Origin: CAZFYZ01 sp964523735 | GTDB taxonomy: Bacteria > Armatimonadota > UBA5829 | DNA length: 42,685 nucleotides | Reading direction: 5' to 3' | NCBI GenBank assembly: GCA_964523735.1 | Contig: CAZFYZ010000023.1 | Location: forward strand, 1 to 42,685 | Shown here: positions 1 through 7,714 of the stretch, in pieces | Layout: every line of letters starts with the position of its first letter | How positions within the stretch are numbered: the stretch's first letter is position 1 | Program-made: the position numbers and the translations under genes | Notes under the pieces: model-generated | Told to the model about the DNA's origin: nothing | The model's database searches: none | What the model saw: the letters and a program-made list of their open reading frames with translations, nothing else

Positions 1-658
1 CGATGAACAGGCCTATCGCCGCACCTGTCACTGCAAAGCTGACGAAGCGGATCATCTCCTGGGGGAAGTTGGACACGCCTCCCACGTTCATCCATTTCAG
101 GACCTCGAACGTGCAGCCACCGATCGCGCCGCCCAGAAACCCGCCGACCGCGCCATTGTTCATCTTCTTGGTGGAGCCGGTCGCCAACCCAGGCGATAGG
201 CCTATCATGAGCCCCAACAGTGCCCAGCCCGATGATCGGCCGATCAGCCGGAGCAGGAACGAGAACGGTCCGGCTTCAGACGCAGGTCTCGCCTCGTGAG
301 GTATGTTTGACGGAAGCCGGGAAGCGAATGGATCGCCCGCAATGGAACACAACCCGACATAGATCGCGTTGCCCACGACGAATCCGACAAGACCCCCCGC
401 AGCACCGAAGACGGCGCCCATCAAGAGCGTCTTTCCGGCCTCTCGCGGGGATAGGCCCGACATCCCCTCAGCGAGCCCGAGCGCAAGCCCGATCAGCAGG
501 CCCGACACAATGCCCATGACGCAGAGGCCCCAGAACGGGATGCTCACCTCGACGCCTGGGTTGTGCGACTCCGGCATCAGCGGGGTCCACTCCATAGACG
601 CCCACGCGATCACCGCGCCTAGCATGCCTGCGATTGTGTATCGGACTATTCGAGCCAA
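1..658 (-). CDS. Multi-pass membrane protein, partial (window edge)
   Basis: On the minus strand an open frame begins with TTG at 658, directly after the stop of the FHA gene, and runs off the window with no stop, so the C-terminus is missing. The visible part of about 219 residues is strongly hydrophobic and Gly/Ala-rich. It has roughly five or six membrane segments with glycine-zipper-like stretches such as GLLIGLALGLAEG and GAVFGAAGGLVG, and a soluble loop near residues 110-130. The start immediately after the neighbour's stop indicates translational coupling. The family is not recognised. Because the upstream partner carries an FHA domain, the pair may act as a membrane signalling or scaffolding unit, but that is inference. 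ATG codons inside the frame are alternative starts. Confidence 0.6.
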   Translation of the reverse strand, partial: MARIVRYTIAGMLGAVIAWASMEWTPLMPESHNPGVEVSIPFWGLCVMGIVSGLLIGLALGLAEGMSGLSPREAGKTLLMGAVFGAAGGLVGFVVGNAIYVGLCSIAGDPFASRLPSNIPHEARPASEAGPFSFLLRLIGRSSGWALLGLMIGLSPGLATGSTKKMNNGAVGGFLGGAIGGCTFEVLKWMNVGGVSNFPQEMIRFVSFAVTGAAIGLFI

Positions 659-2006
659 CTATACCTCAAACCTGAACCGCGTGCCGCCGACCTGGACCTC
701 GTCCCCGGGCAGAAGCTTCTGCTCGGTTATCCGCGCGCCATTGACGAACGTGCCGTTGGAGCTGCCCTCGTCACGGATCGAATAATCACCCGCATTGGCA
801 GCAATAGTCGCGTGCCTGCGGGAAGTGGTCGTGTCGTTCGGGAGCGGAATATCGCAGGTCGCCTCGCGACCGATCACCTTTGACCCAGAGACAATATCGA
901 ACACCTGCCCTATGTAGGTTCCCTGGATGCCGACAAGCCTCGGAACACCTGGCGCGGCAGGAGTCGGAGCCGCGTAGGGCATCCCTCCCCCACCTACCGA
1001 GCACGCGCAGTTGCCGTTGGCGTCCCTGCGCTGGCCGCAGAACGGGCACAGGCTGGGGTCAATGGGCTGCATCGGCTGACCCGGGGCCACTCCGCCTTGC
1101 ACCTGGTCGCCGGGAAGCTGCACGCCCATCTTGTTCAGGGCCTTTTCGGCGGTCATGCCCTTTGCCTTGAGGACAGTCCACACGATAGCGGCCACGACTA
1201 TCAGGAAGACAATGCCCGAGAGTGTCAGCAGCGCGCCGCTGACTCCGCCACCCTTGGCGGCTTCGGTGGATTCGCCTATCTCAGCCAGATCGAGAGTGTC
1301 AACGTCACCCTTGACCTTGATGTCTTTCTCAAAGCCTGGGCTCGTCCGCTTGCTCGGAAGCTCGATGTCGCTATCGACGGTCTTCTTGACACCCTCGGCG
1401 ATCACCTTGACGCCGATCTCACCCATCGCTACGTTCGGGAAGGTCGCGACGCCCTTGTCCGCCGGAGTGACTACCGAGGACATGTCTGTGCCGTCGCCAT
1501 CGGTGATCTCGACGAGGCCGCTCTCGATCGGCGCGCCATCCTCCGCTACGACATTCAGGCGGATAGTCGGGACGTAGCTGAACTCGTCGTCTCCAATCTC
1601 GATGGTATCAGTTGGCTTGGCCTGCTCCGCTGATTCCTTCGCCTCTACAGGCTTAGCGGCCTCAGGCTTGGCGGCTTCAGGCTGCGCGGCGGGCTTCCCC
1701 TTCTGCACTGCGGCCGGGGGAGCATAATCCACAATCGCCATGTTGCCGGTCTTCTTGTTCACGACGAAGAGCTGGGCTTTCTTGAACATCGTNNNNNNNN
1801 NNCAGTTCCTCGACGTCGAGGTCGGCCTTCTGACCCTTGATCTTCACCGGCGCCGTGACGTGCTTCTCGCCGAGGCTGTCCACATACGTGAACCAGTAGA
1901 TATACGTGCCCTTCTTCTCGATCTTGAGCTTCTGCGCGGACAGACCAGCAGAGCATGCAAGCGCGATAAGAACAGTAGTGATGAGGACTTGGTTTGCTAC
2001 TTTGAT
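659..2006 (-). CDS. Exported membrane-anchored FHA-domain protein (interrupted by N gap)
   Basis: This gene is split by a placeholder gap at 1793-1802. Upstream of the gap, 68 codons encode a signal-peptide-like N-terminus (hydrophobic run VLITTVLIALACSAGL) and a short beta-rich segment. Downstream, 376 codons continue with an Ala/Pro/Glu/Lys-rich linker, a beta domain resembling a carboxypeptidase-regulatory fold, and one membrane helix about 190-215 codons after the gap. Then come a four-Cys zinc-ribbon-like motif (CPFCG...CAC) and a C-terminal FHA domain with the GR, SRRHA and SSNGTFVNG signatures of phosphothreonine binding. With ten Ns the frame is off by one, but the gap length is arbitrary and the segments plainly belong together. 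No ATG, GTG or TTG precedes the signal peptide. The best start is ATC at 2006, nine bases after AGGAG. Confidence 0.75.
1793..1802. other. Assembly gap (10 N)
   Basis: This run of ten Ns lies inside the FHA-domain gene. Taken literally it shifts the frame by one, so the true length must differ from ten or the flanks must overlap. It looks like a fixed-size scaffolding placeholder. Confidence 0.95.
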
Positions 2007-2033
2007 GTTAGCTCACTCCTCTCAAAAGCATAA

Positions 2034-2074
2034 TCGCGAAAACGCGAAAGGGCGAAAGCGCGAAAGCGCGAAAT
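2034..2074. repeat. CGCGAAAG-type short repeat tract
   Basis: Four to five near-identical units of 8-10 bases of the form CGCGAAAG lie directly downstream of the hydrate-repair gene stop and upstream of the FHA gene. The same unit type recurs at 39090-39213, so it is a dispersed intergenic repeat of this genome. Confidence 0.7.
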
Positions 2075-3693
2075 CAGGTATCTGACTGGACTTCCTGTAT
2101 TGCGTCGCCGATGTAGTCGGCGAGGTCGGAGGCGAGCATTGCTGACTCGCCAAGAGTCTCGGCAGCTAGCTCTCCGGCGCGACCGTGAAGATATACAGCC
2201 GCGCAGGCGGCTTCCACAGGTCCGACTTCCTGAGCAAGCAGGCCGCCGATCATCCCGCTCAGGACATCGCCTGTTCCGCCCGTCGCCATTCCGGGCGTGC
2301 CTGTGGTGTTGATGTAGGCGGTGCCATCGGGTTCGGCAATGACCGTGCCCGCCCCTTTCAGGACCACCGTAACGCCGTGCTGCTTGGCGAACTCACGAGC
2401 GCTCTCCAGTCTATTGGACTGGACCTCCGCCGCGCTGGTTCCTAGCAGCGTCGCCATCTCCCCAGGATGCGGTGTGATCACGAGCGGCGCCTCGCTTCTC
2501 TTTAGGACGCTCAGGTCCTTCGATATTGCGTACAGCGCATCCGCGTCGATGATCGTCGGCTTGTCGAGCTTGGGGATCAGCTCCAGCGTGAACGAGACAG
2601 TATCGTCGTCACGCCCGAACCCGGGGCCGAGGACGACAGCATCCCGCTTCTCGATGATCTCAAGCACCTTCCGCAGTGAAGCCATTCCAAATGCACGTCC
2701 GCTACCCTCAGGGACTGGGATGGTCATGGCCTCAGTAAGCTTCACTTCAAGAATGTCGTTCAGTGATTCCGGGCAGGCAACTGTCACGAGTCCAGTGCCG
2801 ATCCTGAGCGCTCCCTCAGCCGCCAGCGTCGCCGCGCCTGTCAGGCCGACTGAGCCTGCGATGATGGCGACATGGCCGTAGGTGCCTTTGTGGGAACTGC
2901 TCTGGCGGTCGAAGACAAGCGCCCCCGGAGCGCACGGCGCTATATCCGTAAGCGTGCCCTTGTCTACTACATACGTCTGCGCATCGTTCTCTATCAGAGT
3001 CCTATGAGGAATCCCGATGTCCGCGATGACGAGACGTCCGACGTAGTCAACCGCGTCGCCTGTCAGCAGACCGACTTTCGGGAGTGCAAATGTCACGGTT
3101 ACGTCGGCACGGACCGGGTGCGGTGTAAGCTTCATCCCTGTGTCGGAGTCTATGCCCGAGGGAATGTCAACCGCGACCACAACAGCTCGTGACAGAAATG
3201 TCGAGAGAGCAGCAGACATCAAGACGTTACTCAGAGGCTCCCGCACATCTCCGCTGACACCGGTACCCAGCAGAGAGTCGACAACTACATCAGCATCAAA
3301 GGACTCAAAGAGATTCCACTCCGGGTGGTGCTCTATCTTCAGGCCCATCCTCTCGGCGATCTCGATATTGGCCAAAGCATCGCCCTTTGCCCTGCCGCGA
3401 TCCCCGAAGTAGGCGACAGTGACTCGCGCCCCTGCGTTGTGAAGATGCCGCGCCGCCACGAAACCGTCTCCGCCATTGTTACCCTGGCCTGCAATGACCA
3501 GGGCCCTCTTGCAGCTTACACTCCCGAGCAAATCGACTGCAGCCTGGAATACAGCCCGGCCAGCATTCTCCATCAGAAGCATGCTCGGAATTCCGTACTC
3601 CTCGGTGGCGCTACGGTCCAGCGATCGCATCTGCTCTGCGGTCACCACTTTCGTTTTGCGGAGAAATGACCTCTCTATCCCATCGATCTTCAT
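2074..3693 (-). CDS. nnr: Bifunctional NAD(P)H-hydrate epimerase / ADP-dependent NAD(P)H-hydrate dehydratase
   Basis: This 539-residue fusion repairs damaged nicotinamide cofactors. The N-terminal half (about 15-230) is the epimerase: it has MLLMENAGRAV, the nucleotide-binding GQGNNGGDGFVAARHL, the DSLLGTG segment and DIPSGIDSDTG. The C-terminal half (about 250-535) is the ADP-dependent dehydratase of the ribokinase-like fold, with KGTYGHVAIIAGS, LGPGFG, DADAL, TPHPGEMATLL, LKGAGTVIA and the terminal anion-hole motif GTGDVLSGMIGG. Length and domain order are normal for bacterial fused Nnr proteins. Its ATG overlaps the acpS stop as ATGA, so the two genes are translationally coupled, an arrangement common in bacteria. 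All expected motifs are present, so the protein is probably active and cytoplasmic. Confidence 0.96.
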   Translation of the reverse strand: MKIDGIERSFLRKTKVVTAEQMRSLDRSATEEYGIPSMLLMENAGRAVFQAAVDLLGSVSCKRALVIAGQGNNGGDGFVAARHLHNAGARVTVAYFGDRGRAKGDALANIEIAERMGLKIEHHPEWNLFESFDADVVVDSLLGTGVSGDVREPLSNVLMSAALSTFLSRAVVVAVDIPSGIDSDTGMKLTPHPVRADVTVTFALPKVGLLTGDAVDYVGRLVIADIGIPHRTLIENDAQTYVVDKGTLTDIAPCAPGALVFDRQSSSHKGTYGHVAIIAGSVGLTGAATLAAEGALRIGTGLVTVACPESLNDILEVKLTEAMTIPVPEGSGRAFGMASLRKVLEIIEKRDAVVLGPGFGRDDDTVSFTLELIPKLDKPTIIDADALYAISKDLSVLKRSEAPLVITPHPGEMATLLGTSAAEVQSNRLESAREFAKQHGVTVVLKGAGTVIAEPDGTAYINTTGTPGMATGGTGDVLSGMIGGLLAQEVGPVEAACAAVYLHGRAGELAAETLGESAMLASDLADYIGDAIQEVQSDT

Positions 3694-4052
3694 CCTCCCA
3701 CCTCCACCACTGCCACAGCACTAGCGTAGTGCTTCGTGTGAGACAGGCTCAGGTGGATTTGAGCATCACCCGCCACGCACTTGGCGCGACCGTGGAGGAT
3801 CACTTCGGGTTTGCCATTTGCCAGGTTAACCATCTCGACATCCTGCCAGGAAAAAGACTGCCCGAGGGCTTTCGCAACGGCTTCTTTCGCGGCGAATCGG
3901 GCGGCGAGGTGCAGATACTTAGACCTCTTCGCAAGCGAGTAATCAAGTTCACGCTGCGTGAAGACCCGGCTGCTGAACGCGGGCCCGCGCTCCATCATCT
4001 CCCGAATCCGCTCCGTTTCGACTATATCCGTACCCACACCAAGTATCGGCAT
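3690..4052 (-). CDS. acpS: Holo-[acyl-carrier-protein] synthase
   Basis: This 120-residue protein transfers 4'-phosphopantetheine from CoA to a serine of acyl carrier protein, activating fatty-acid synthesis. The family signatures are intact: GVGTDIVE near the N-terminus carries the metal ligand Asp9, and RFAAKEAVAKAL carries Glu57. HLSLSHTKHYASAVAVVE follows near the C-terminus, as expected for group I AcpS. Length is typical (about 120-130 residues). The stop overlaps the ATG of the downstream nnr gene by four bases, so the two are co-translated. The ATG at 4052 has only a weak GGGAA-like ribosome binding site. Confidence 0.96.
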   Translation of the reverse strand: MPILGVGTDIVETERIREMMERGPAFSSRVFTQRELDYSLAKRSKYLHLAARFAAKEAVAKALGQSFSWQDVEMVNLANGKPEVILHGRAKCVAGDAQIHLSLSHTKHYASAVAVVEVGG

Positions 4053-4161
4053 ATTCCCGCACTGCCTTTCAAACTGTTAGGAGATACGCCAGCAGAGTGG
4101 GGAAATCCTCTTTGGAGGCGCTGATGCCGGCTGCTATCGCAGTTCAGTCTTACGCGATTGA

Positions 4162-4271
4162 TCATTTTGAACCCTTCGACCGTGCTCAGGACAGGCGCAG
4201 TGAGAAATCTGCTTTCCGGCCCTTATCGGGATCCTGAGTAGAATCAGATTTCTCGCCCTGCTCGAAATGAC
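4162..4271. repeat. Dispersed palindromic intergenic element, copy 1
   Basis: The arms are TGAGAAATCT (4201-4210) and AGATTTCTC followed by a sequence ending CTCGAAATGAC (4246-4271). The right arm, reverse-complemented, matches the left arm of the element at 36594-36668 at nearly every position. The left arm appears split by an extra segment of about 24 bases containing TTCGACCGTGCTCAGGACAG, itself a motif seen between genes in many bacteria. The transcript could fold into a long hairpin. No ORF or transposase is associated. Confidence 0.7.
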
Positions 4272-4301
4272 GCTGGCGAAGACAGAGCAGTTGCTCAGAT
4301 G

Positions 4302-4331
4302 TTGACTCCCGGCGTAATCACGGGCTAAGAT
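4302..4331 (+). promoter_or_regulatory. Sigma-70-type promoter of the MBL-cheB-pilB operon
   Basis: TTGACT at 4302-4307 and TAAGAT at 4326-4331 are separated by 18 bases. The predicted transcription start falls at about 4338, which is the GTG that opens the first gene's frame. The mRNA would then be leaderless if translation starts there, or carry about 12 leader bases if it starts at the ATG at 4350. Confidence 0.55.
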
Positions 4332-4337
4332 GTAGCC

Positions 4338-5201
4338 GTGGGAGAGAGGATGCGTAGACTGATTCCTGTGATAGTGCTGGCTGCAGCGGTAGCTGCCGGC
4401 TCATACGTCGGCTTCCGCCGGGCCACCCCAAGGCCTGTGCGGGTTGAGAATGCACTCATCGTCAGCTTCTTGGATGAGTCGCTGGGCTGCGCGATCCTGA
4501 TCGAGACCCCCGAGAAGGACTTCATAGTGGTTGATCCCGGGCCGGAACTTACTGCGGACCGCCTGGTGGAGTATCTGCACCAGATCGGTGCCCGCTCCGT
4601 CGATGTGATCCTCACCACGCCACGGCCCGAGCATGCCGGCGCACTGCAAGCTCTTCTGAAGTCTATGGAGGTCAAGCGGGTCATACGTGGATGGAATACT
4701 CTTGTTAAGCCAGAGTCATTGCCTGCTGCCGATGGGCTGGTCGAGCTGGTTATGTCCACCGGTGACAAGGTAAAGCTGTCCCCCGCGGTAAGCGTGGAAG
4801 CACTCGGCCCACCTGACACCGCTCCAGATAGCGATAGAACCCGTCCCCTTATCTCAAGAGTAAGGTTTGGCAGGACTACCTTCTTACTCATGTCGGATGC
4901 TACCATCGAGGATGAGGCCTATCTAATGCGATCCGGGGCAGACCTGACCAGCACCGTGCTCGTCGTCTCCAACCATGCCAGGGCAGGAGGCACATCGCTT
5001 GAACTGCTTGCGAAGGTACGGCCACACTACTGCATCGCATTGGTCGAAACAGGAGACGGCAGGCCCGACCGGGCTGTCATGAAGCGGATTAGCACAGAAA
5101 ATACAGGCGCGTATCTCTACAGAACGGACAAAGATGGAATCATTGACCTAGTAAGCGACGGTCGCTCGGTCATGGCGCCCTCCAAAGGAGGCGTCAGATG
5201 A
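4338..5201 (+). CDS. Membrane-anchored ComEC-like metallo-beta-lactamase-fold protein with degraded metal motif
   Basis: This protein of up to 287 residues has one N-terminal hydrophobic anchor (LIPVIVLAAAVAAGSYVGF) and a domain resembling the C-terminal beta-lactamase-fold domain of the DNA-uptake protein ComEC. Matching landmarks are FLDESLGCAILIETP, VVDPGPE, a degenerate motif II (TTPRPEHAG where HxHxDHIG is usual), LLMSDATIEDEAYL (usual TGDAE...) and VSNHARAGGTS (usual HHGSKTS). Of the metal ligands, the last His of motif II, the Asp of MSDA and one later His remain; the first two His and the Asp of HxHxDH read Thr, Arg and Glu. Catalysis is therefore doubtful. An alternative ATG at 4350 follows GGAGAG closely. 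It heads an apparent operon with a CheB-like gene and pilB, which suggests a pilus or DNA-uptake role. Confidence 0.8.
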   Translation: MGERMRRLIPVIVLAAAVAAGSYVGFRRATPRPVRVENALIVSFLDESLGCAILIETPEKDFIVVDPGPELTADRLVEYLHQIGARSVDVILTTPRPEHAGALQALLKSMEVKRVIRGWNTLVKPESLPAADGLVELVMSTGDKVKLSPAVSVEALGPPDTAPDSDRTRPLISRVRFGRTTFLLMSDATIEDEAYLMRSGADLTSTVLVVSNHARAGGTSLELLAKVRPHYCIALVETGDGRPDRAVMKRISTENTGAYLYRTDKDGIIDLVSDGRSVMAPSKGGVR

Positions 5202-5281
5202 CGAAGGCCGGACGTATGACATCGGCCTGAGCGGAGTCCACCTGAGACCCCGCTAGGCAATACCTACTGTGGGGTATTCAG

Positions 5282-5932
5282 ATGGGCATCTTGGAGTCCT
5301 TCTCGCCAGGCAGCCAACAGGGGGCCCAGACACCCTCTTGGCTTGTCGTAGTTGGGGCCACATCTGGTGGGCCTCAAGCCCTGGCCCAGCTTCTTCCTCA
5401 GTTTCCGGCCGGTTTTCCTGGCGCGATCATCGTGGTTCAGCAGATGCGTCCGGGGTTCAGTCGTGTGCTTGCCGAACACCTGCAACCAATGTGCAGCCTG
5501 CCGGTTCTCAGCCTGCAGAACCGACAGCCCCTTCGATCCTCACAGATCGTGGTGACTTCATCCCACGCGAAGCTGGTTGTGGATGATGATCTCGAGTCCT
5601 CAACCATGCACCTGCTGATCGAGGAGATTCACTCGCCTGAAGCCGGCGCCAAACCTGTTGACACGCTGATGGCCTCGGCCGCAACCATATTCCGTAACCA
5701 GACTATCGGGGTGCTTTTGACGGGTCTCGGTTGTGACGGTCGAGAGGGCATGGGCGCAATCAGGGCAGTCGGCGGAACGACAATCGCCCAGGATAAGGCC
5801 TCGAGTGTTGTTTTTGCCATGCCCAATGCGGCTATCGAGGCCGGTTTCGTTGATGACGTACTCCCTCTCTGGGGAATCTCGGACAGAGTGGTATCGCTGG
5901 TAGGAGGTAGGGCCGGTGCATACGCTGCCTAG
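5282..5932 (+). CDS. Stand-alone CheB-type methylesterase domain, catalytic His replaced
   Basis: This 216-residue protein is a CheB methylesterase domain without the usual receiver domain. The nucleophile motif VVGATSGGPQAL (Ser28) and the acidic motif LLTGLGCDGREGM (Asp152) are present. The helix that normally reads QHMPPGF reads QQMRPGF, so the catalytic histidine is Gln54 (codon CAG). The fold continues normally to the end (TIAQDKASSVVFAMPNAAIE). Family knowledge says that histidine is essential for glutamyl-methyl-ester hydrolysis, so this copy is probably inactive or repurposed for binding. An inverted repeat (AATACC...GGTATT, 5259-5278) just before the ATG could mask the GGGG ribosome binding site. 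Its last 17 bases overlap pilB, so the two genes are translationally linked. Confidence 0.9.
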   Translation: MGILESFSPGSQQGAQTPSWLVVVGATSGGPQALAQLLPQFPAGFPGAIIVVQQMRPGFSRVLAEHLQPMCSLPVLSLQNRQPLRSSQIVVTSSHAKLVVDDDLESSTMHLLIEEIHSPEAGAKPVDTLMASAATIFRNQTIGVLLTGLGCDGREGMGAIRAVGGTTIAQDKASSVVFAMPNAAIEAGFVDDVLPLWGISDRVVSLVGGRAGAYAA

Positions 5933-7634
5933 AGCAAGAATCGGCGATATGTTAGTCACTGCCGGCTGCCTCACAGAGAAGCAGCTCGAGTGGGCACTCG
6001 AACGCCAGAAAGAGGACTACAAGAGGATCGGGGAGATCCTGCTGGACAACGGACTTGCCATGGATGACGATGTAGCCGAGGCACGGGCACTCCAGATGGA
6101 GATGCCGTACGTCGACCTCGACGATTTCGTGATCCCACCCGATGTCGCCGGTCTGATACCAGAGAATATAGCTCGTACTTACAGCGTACTTCCGGTAGAC
6201 GCCACAGGTGACCGTATAGCCATCGCCACCGCCAATCCCATGGACGTTGAGGCCATAGATGCGGTTCAGAGATACGCCCGCAAGCGTGTGGAACCGCTGC
6301 TTGCCAGCGCGTCGCATGTGCACAAGATGATCGACCGCGTCTACGGCACGATGAGCGGCGATGACATCACTGCGTCCATCGAAGAGGCTGTCGAAGATGT
6401 CGATGTTTCAGTCCTCACTCCGGAGCAGGCTGATGACGTCGCCGAGGAACGACGAAAGAGCGGACAGGCGCCGGTAATCAAGGCAGTCAATCTGGTTCTG
6501 CAGGAAGCAGTCAAGCAGCATGCCAGTGACATCCACTTCGAGCCCCGCGCAACCGGGGTCGAAATCCGCTACAGGATAGACGGGGCTCTAAGACACATCC
6601 GCGAACTTCCGAAGCAGCTTCAAGCAGCCGTTACCAGCCGCGTGAAGATAATGGCGGAGATGGACATCGCGGAGAAACGCAGGCCGCAGGACGGGAGGAT
6701 CGCGCTCAAGTTCCCGAACAAGAACATCGACCTGCGGATTTCGTCCCTGCCCGTGCAGCACGGCGAGAGAATCGTTATCAGAGTCCTCGACAAGTCCAGT
6801 ACCATGCTCGGCATCGACAAGCTGGGATTTGGCGACCGGGAACTGAAGCAATTCCTCACAATGCTGCAGAAGCCGAACGGGATTATCCTTGTTACTGGAC
6901 CAACAGGAAGTGGCAAGACCACGACGCTCTACTCCGCGCTCGGTCACATCAAGAGCCCCGACACAAACATCATGACCTGCGAAGACCCTATAGAGTATGA
7001 GTTGGACGGCATCAATCAGTCTGCTGTCAACGTGAAGGCGGGCCTCACGTTCCCGGCTCAGCTCAGGGCCATCCTGCGTCAGGACCCGGATGTGATCCTG
7101 GTCGGAGAGATCAGAGACAAGGAGACGGCGACTATTGCCTTCCAGGCAGCTATGACTGGTCACCTGGTGTTCTCCACGCTGCACTGCAATGACGCGCCGT
7201 CAGCTATCACAAGGCTTATGGACATGGGCGTCGAGCCGTTCCTGATCGGCTCGTCCATCGTTGGGGTGCTTGCACAGCGGCTCGTTAAGCAACTGTGTCC
7301 GAAGTGCAAGGCCACTCACATCGCAACTGTGGATGAGCTGGCGCAGCTCGGTATGAAGCCGAACGGGCATGACGTTGAACTCTATGGATCCGTAGGTTGC
7401 CCAACCTGCGACGGGCGCGGCTATACAGGTCGTCTTCCCATTCTTGAGCTCATGCCTGTTTCAGAACAGATGCGCTACTTGACGCTCCAAAGACCAACCG
7501 CCGATCAGGTGCGTGAGCTAGCGGTCAGAGCTGGAATGAAGACCATGCGCGAGCACGCTATCGAACAGATCCTCGCCGGGCTCACAACAACTGAAGAGGC
7601 ACGCAAGAGAGTCTTCATCGAGCAAGAGGAATAG
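5916..7634 (+). CDS. pilB: Type IV pilus assembly / type II secretion ATPase PilB
   Basis: This 572-residue hexameric motor ATPase powers type IV pilus extension, or a related type II secretion machine, at the inner membrane. The N-terminal MshEN-type domain (about 5-160) is followed by the GspE core: SDIHFEPR, Walker A GPTGSGKTTTLYS, Asp box CEDPIEYELDGINQ, Walker B DPDVILVGEIRDKETA, His box GHLVFSTLHCNDA, and the zinc-binding CPKC...CPTC pair near 460-495. All key residues are intact. The GTG start at 5916 lies inside the cheB-like gene (17-base overlap). No other pilus genes occur in the window; a strong terminator follows, so pilB ends this operon. Confidence 0.95.
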   Translation: MHTLPRARIGDMLVTAGCLTEKQLEWALERQKEDYKRIGEILLDNGLAMDDDVAEARALQMEMPYVDLDDFVIPPDVAGLIPENIARTYSVLPVDATGDRIAIATANPMDVEAIDAVQRYARKRVEPLLASASHVHKMIDRVYGTMSGDDITASIEEAVEDVDVSVLTPEQADDVAEERRKSGQAPVIKAVNLVLQEAVKQHASDIHFEPRATGVEIRYRIDGALRHIRELPKQLQAAVTSRVKIMAEMDIAEKRRPQDGRIALKFPNKNIDLRISSLPVQHGERIVIRVLDKSSTMLGIDKLGFGDRELKQFLTMLQKPNGIILVTGPTGSGKTTTLYSALGHIKSPDTNIMTCEDPIEYELDGINQSAVNVKAGLTFPAQLRAILRQDPDVILVGEIRDKETATIAFQAAMTGHLVFSTLHCNDAPSAITRLMDMGVEPFLIGSSIVGVLAQRLVKQLCPKCKATHIATVDELAQLGMKPNGHDVELYGSVGCPTCDGRGYTGRLPILELMPVSEQMRYLTLQRPTADQVRELAVRAGMKTMREHAIEQILAGLTTTEEARKRVFIEQEE

Positions 7635-7657
7635 CCCCAGCTAACTATCTGGACATA

Positions 7658-7698
7658 ACGCCCGACGGCTCGGACAGCCGTCGGGCGTCTTTGCGTTT
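7658..7698 (+). terminator. Intrinsic terminator after pilB
   Basis: A perfect 13-bp stem (ACGCCCGACGGCT / AGCCGTCGGGCGT) with a five-base CGGAC loop is followed by the T-rich CTTTGCGTTT. It begins 23 bases after the pilB stop. Confidence 0.85.
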
Positions 7699-7714
7699 GC
7701 CGCCTGCTTCTCCG

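Noticed and set aside
3..785. Plus-strand open frames at the left edge
   Set aside because: They are rich in Pro/Arg/Ser and lie opposite the minus-strand membrane gene, whose translation has a clear membrane-protein pattern.
2034..2074. CRISPR array
   Set aside because: The units are under 10 bases with no spacers and no cas genes.
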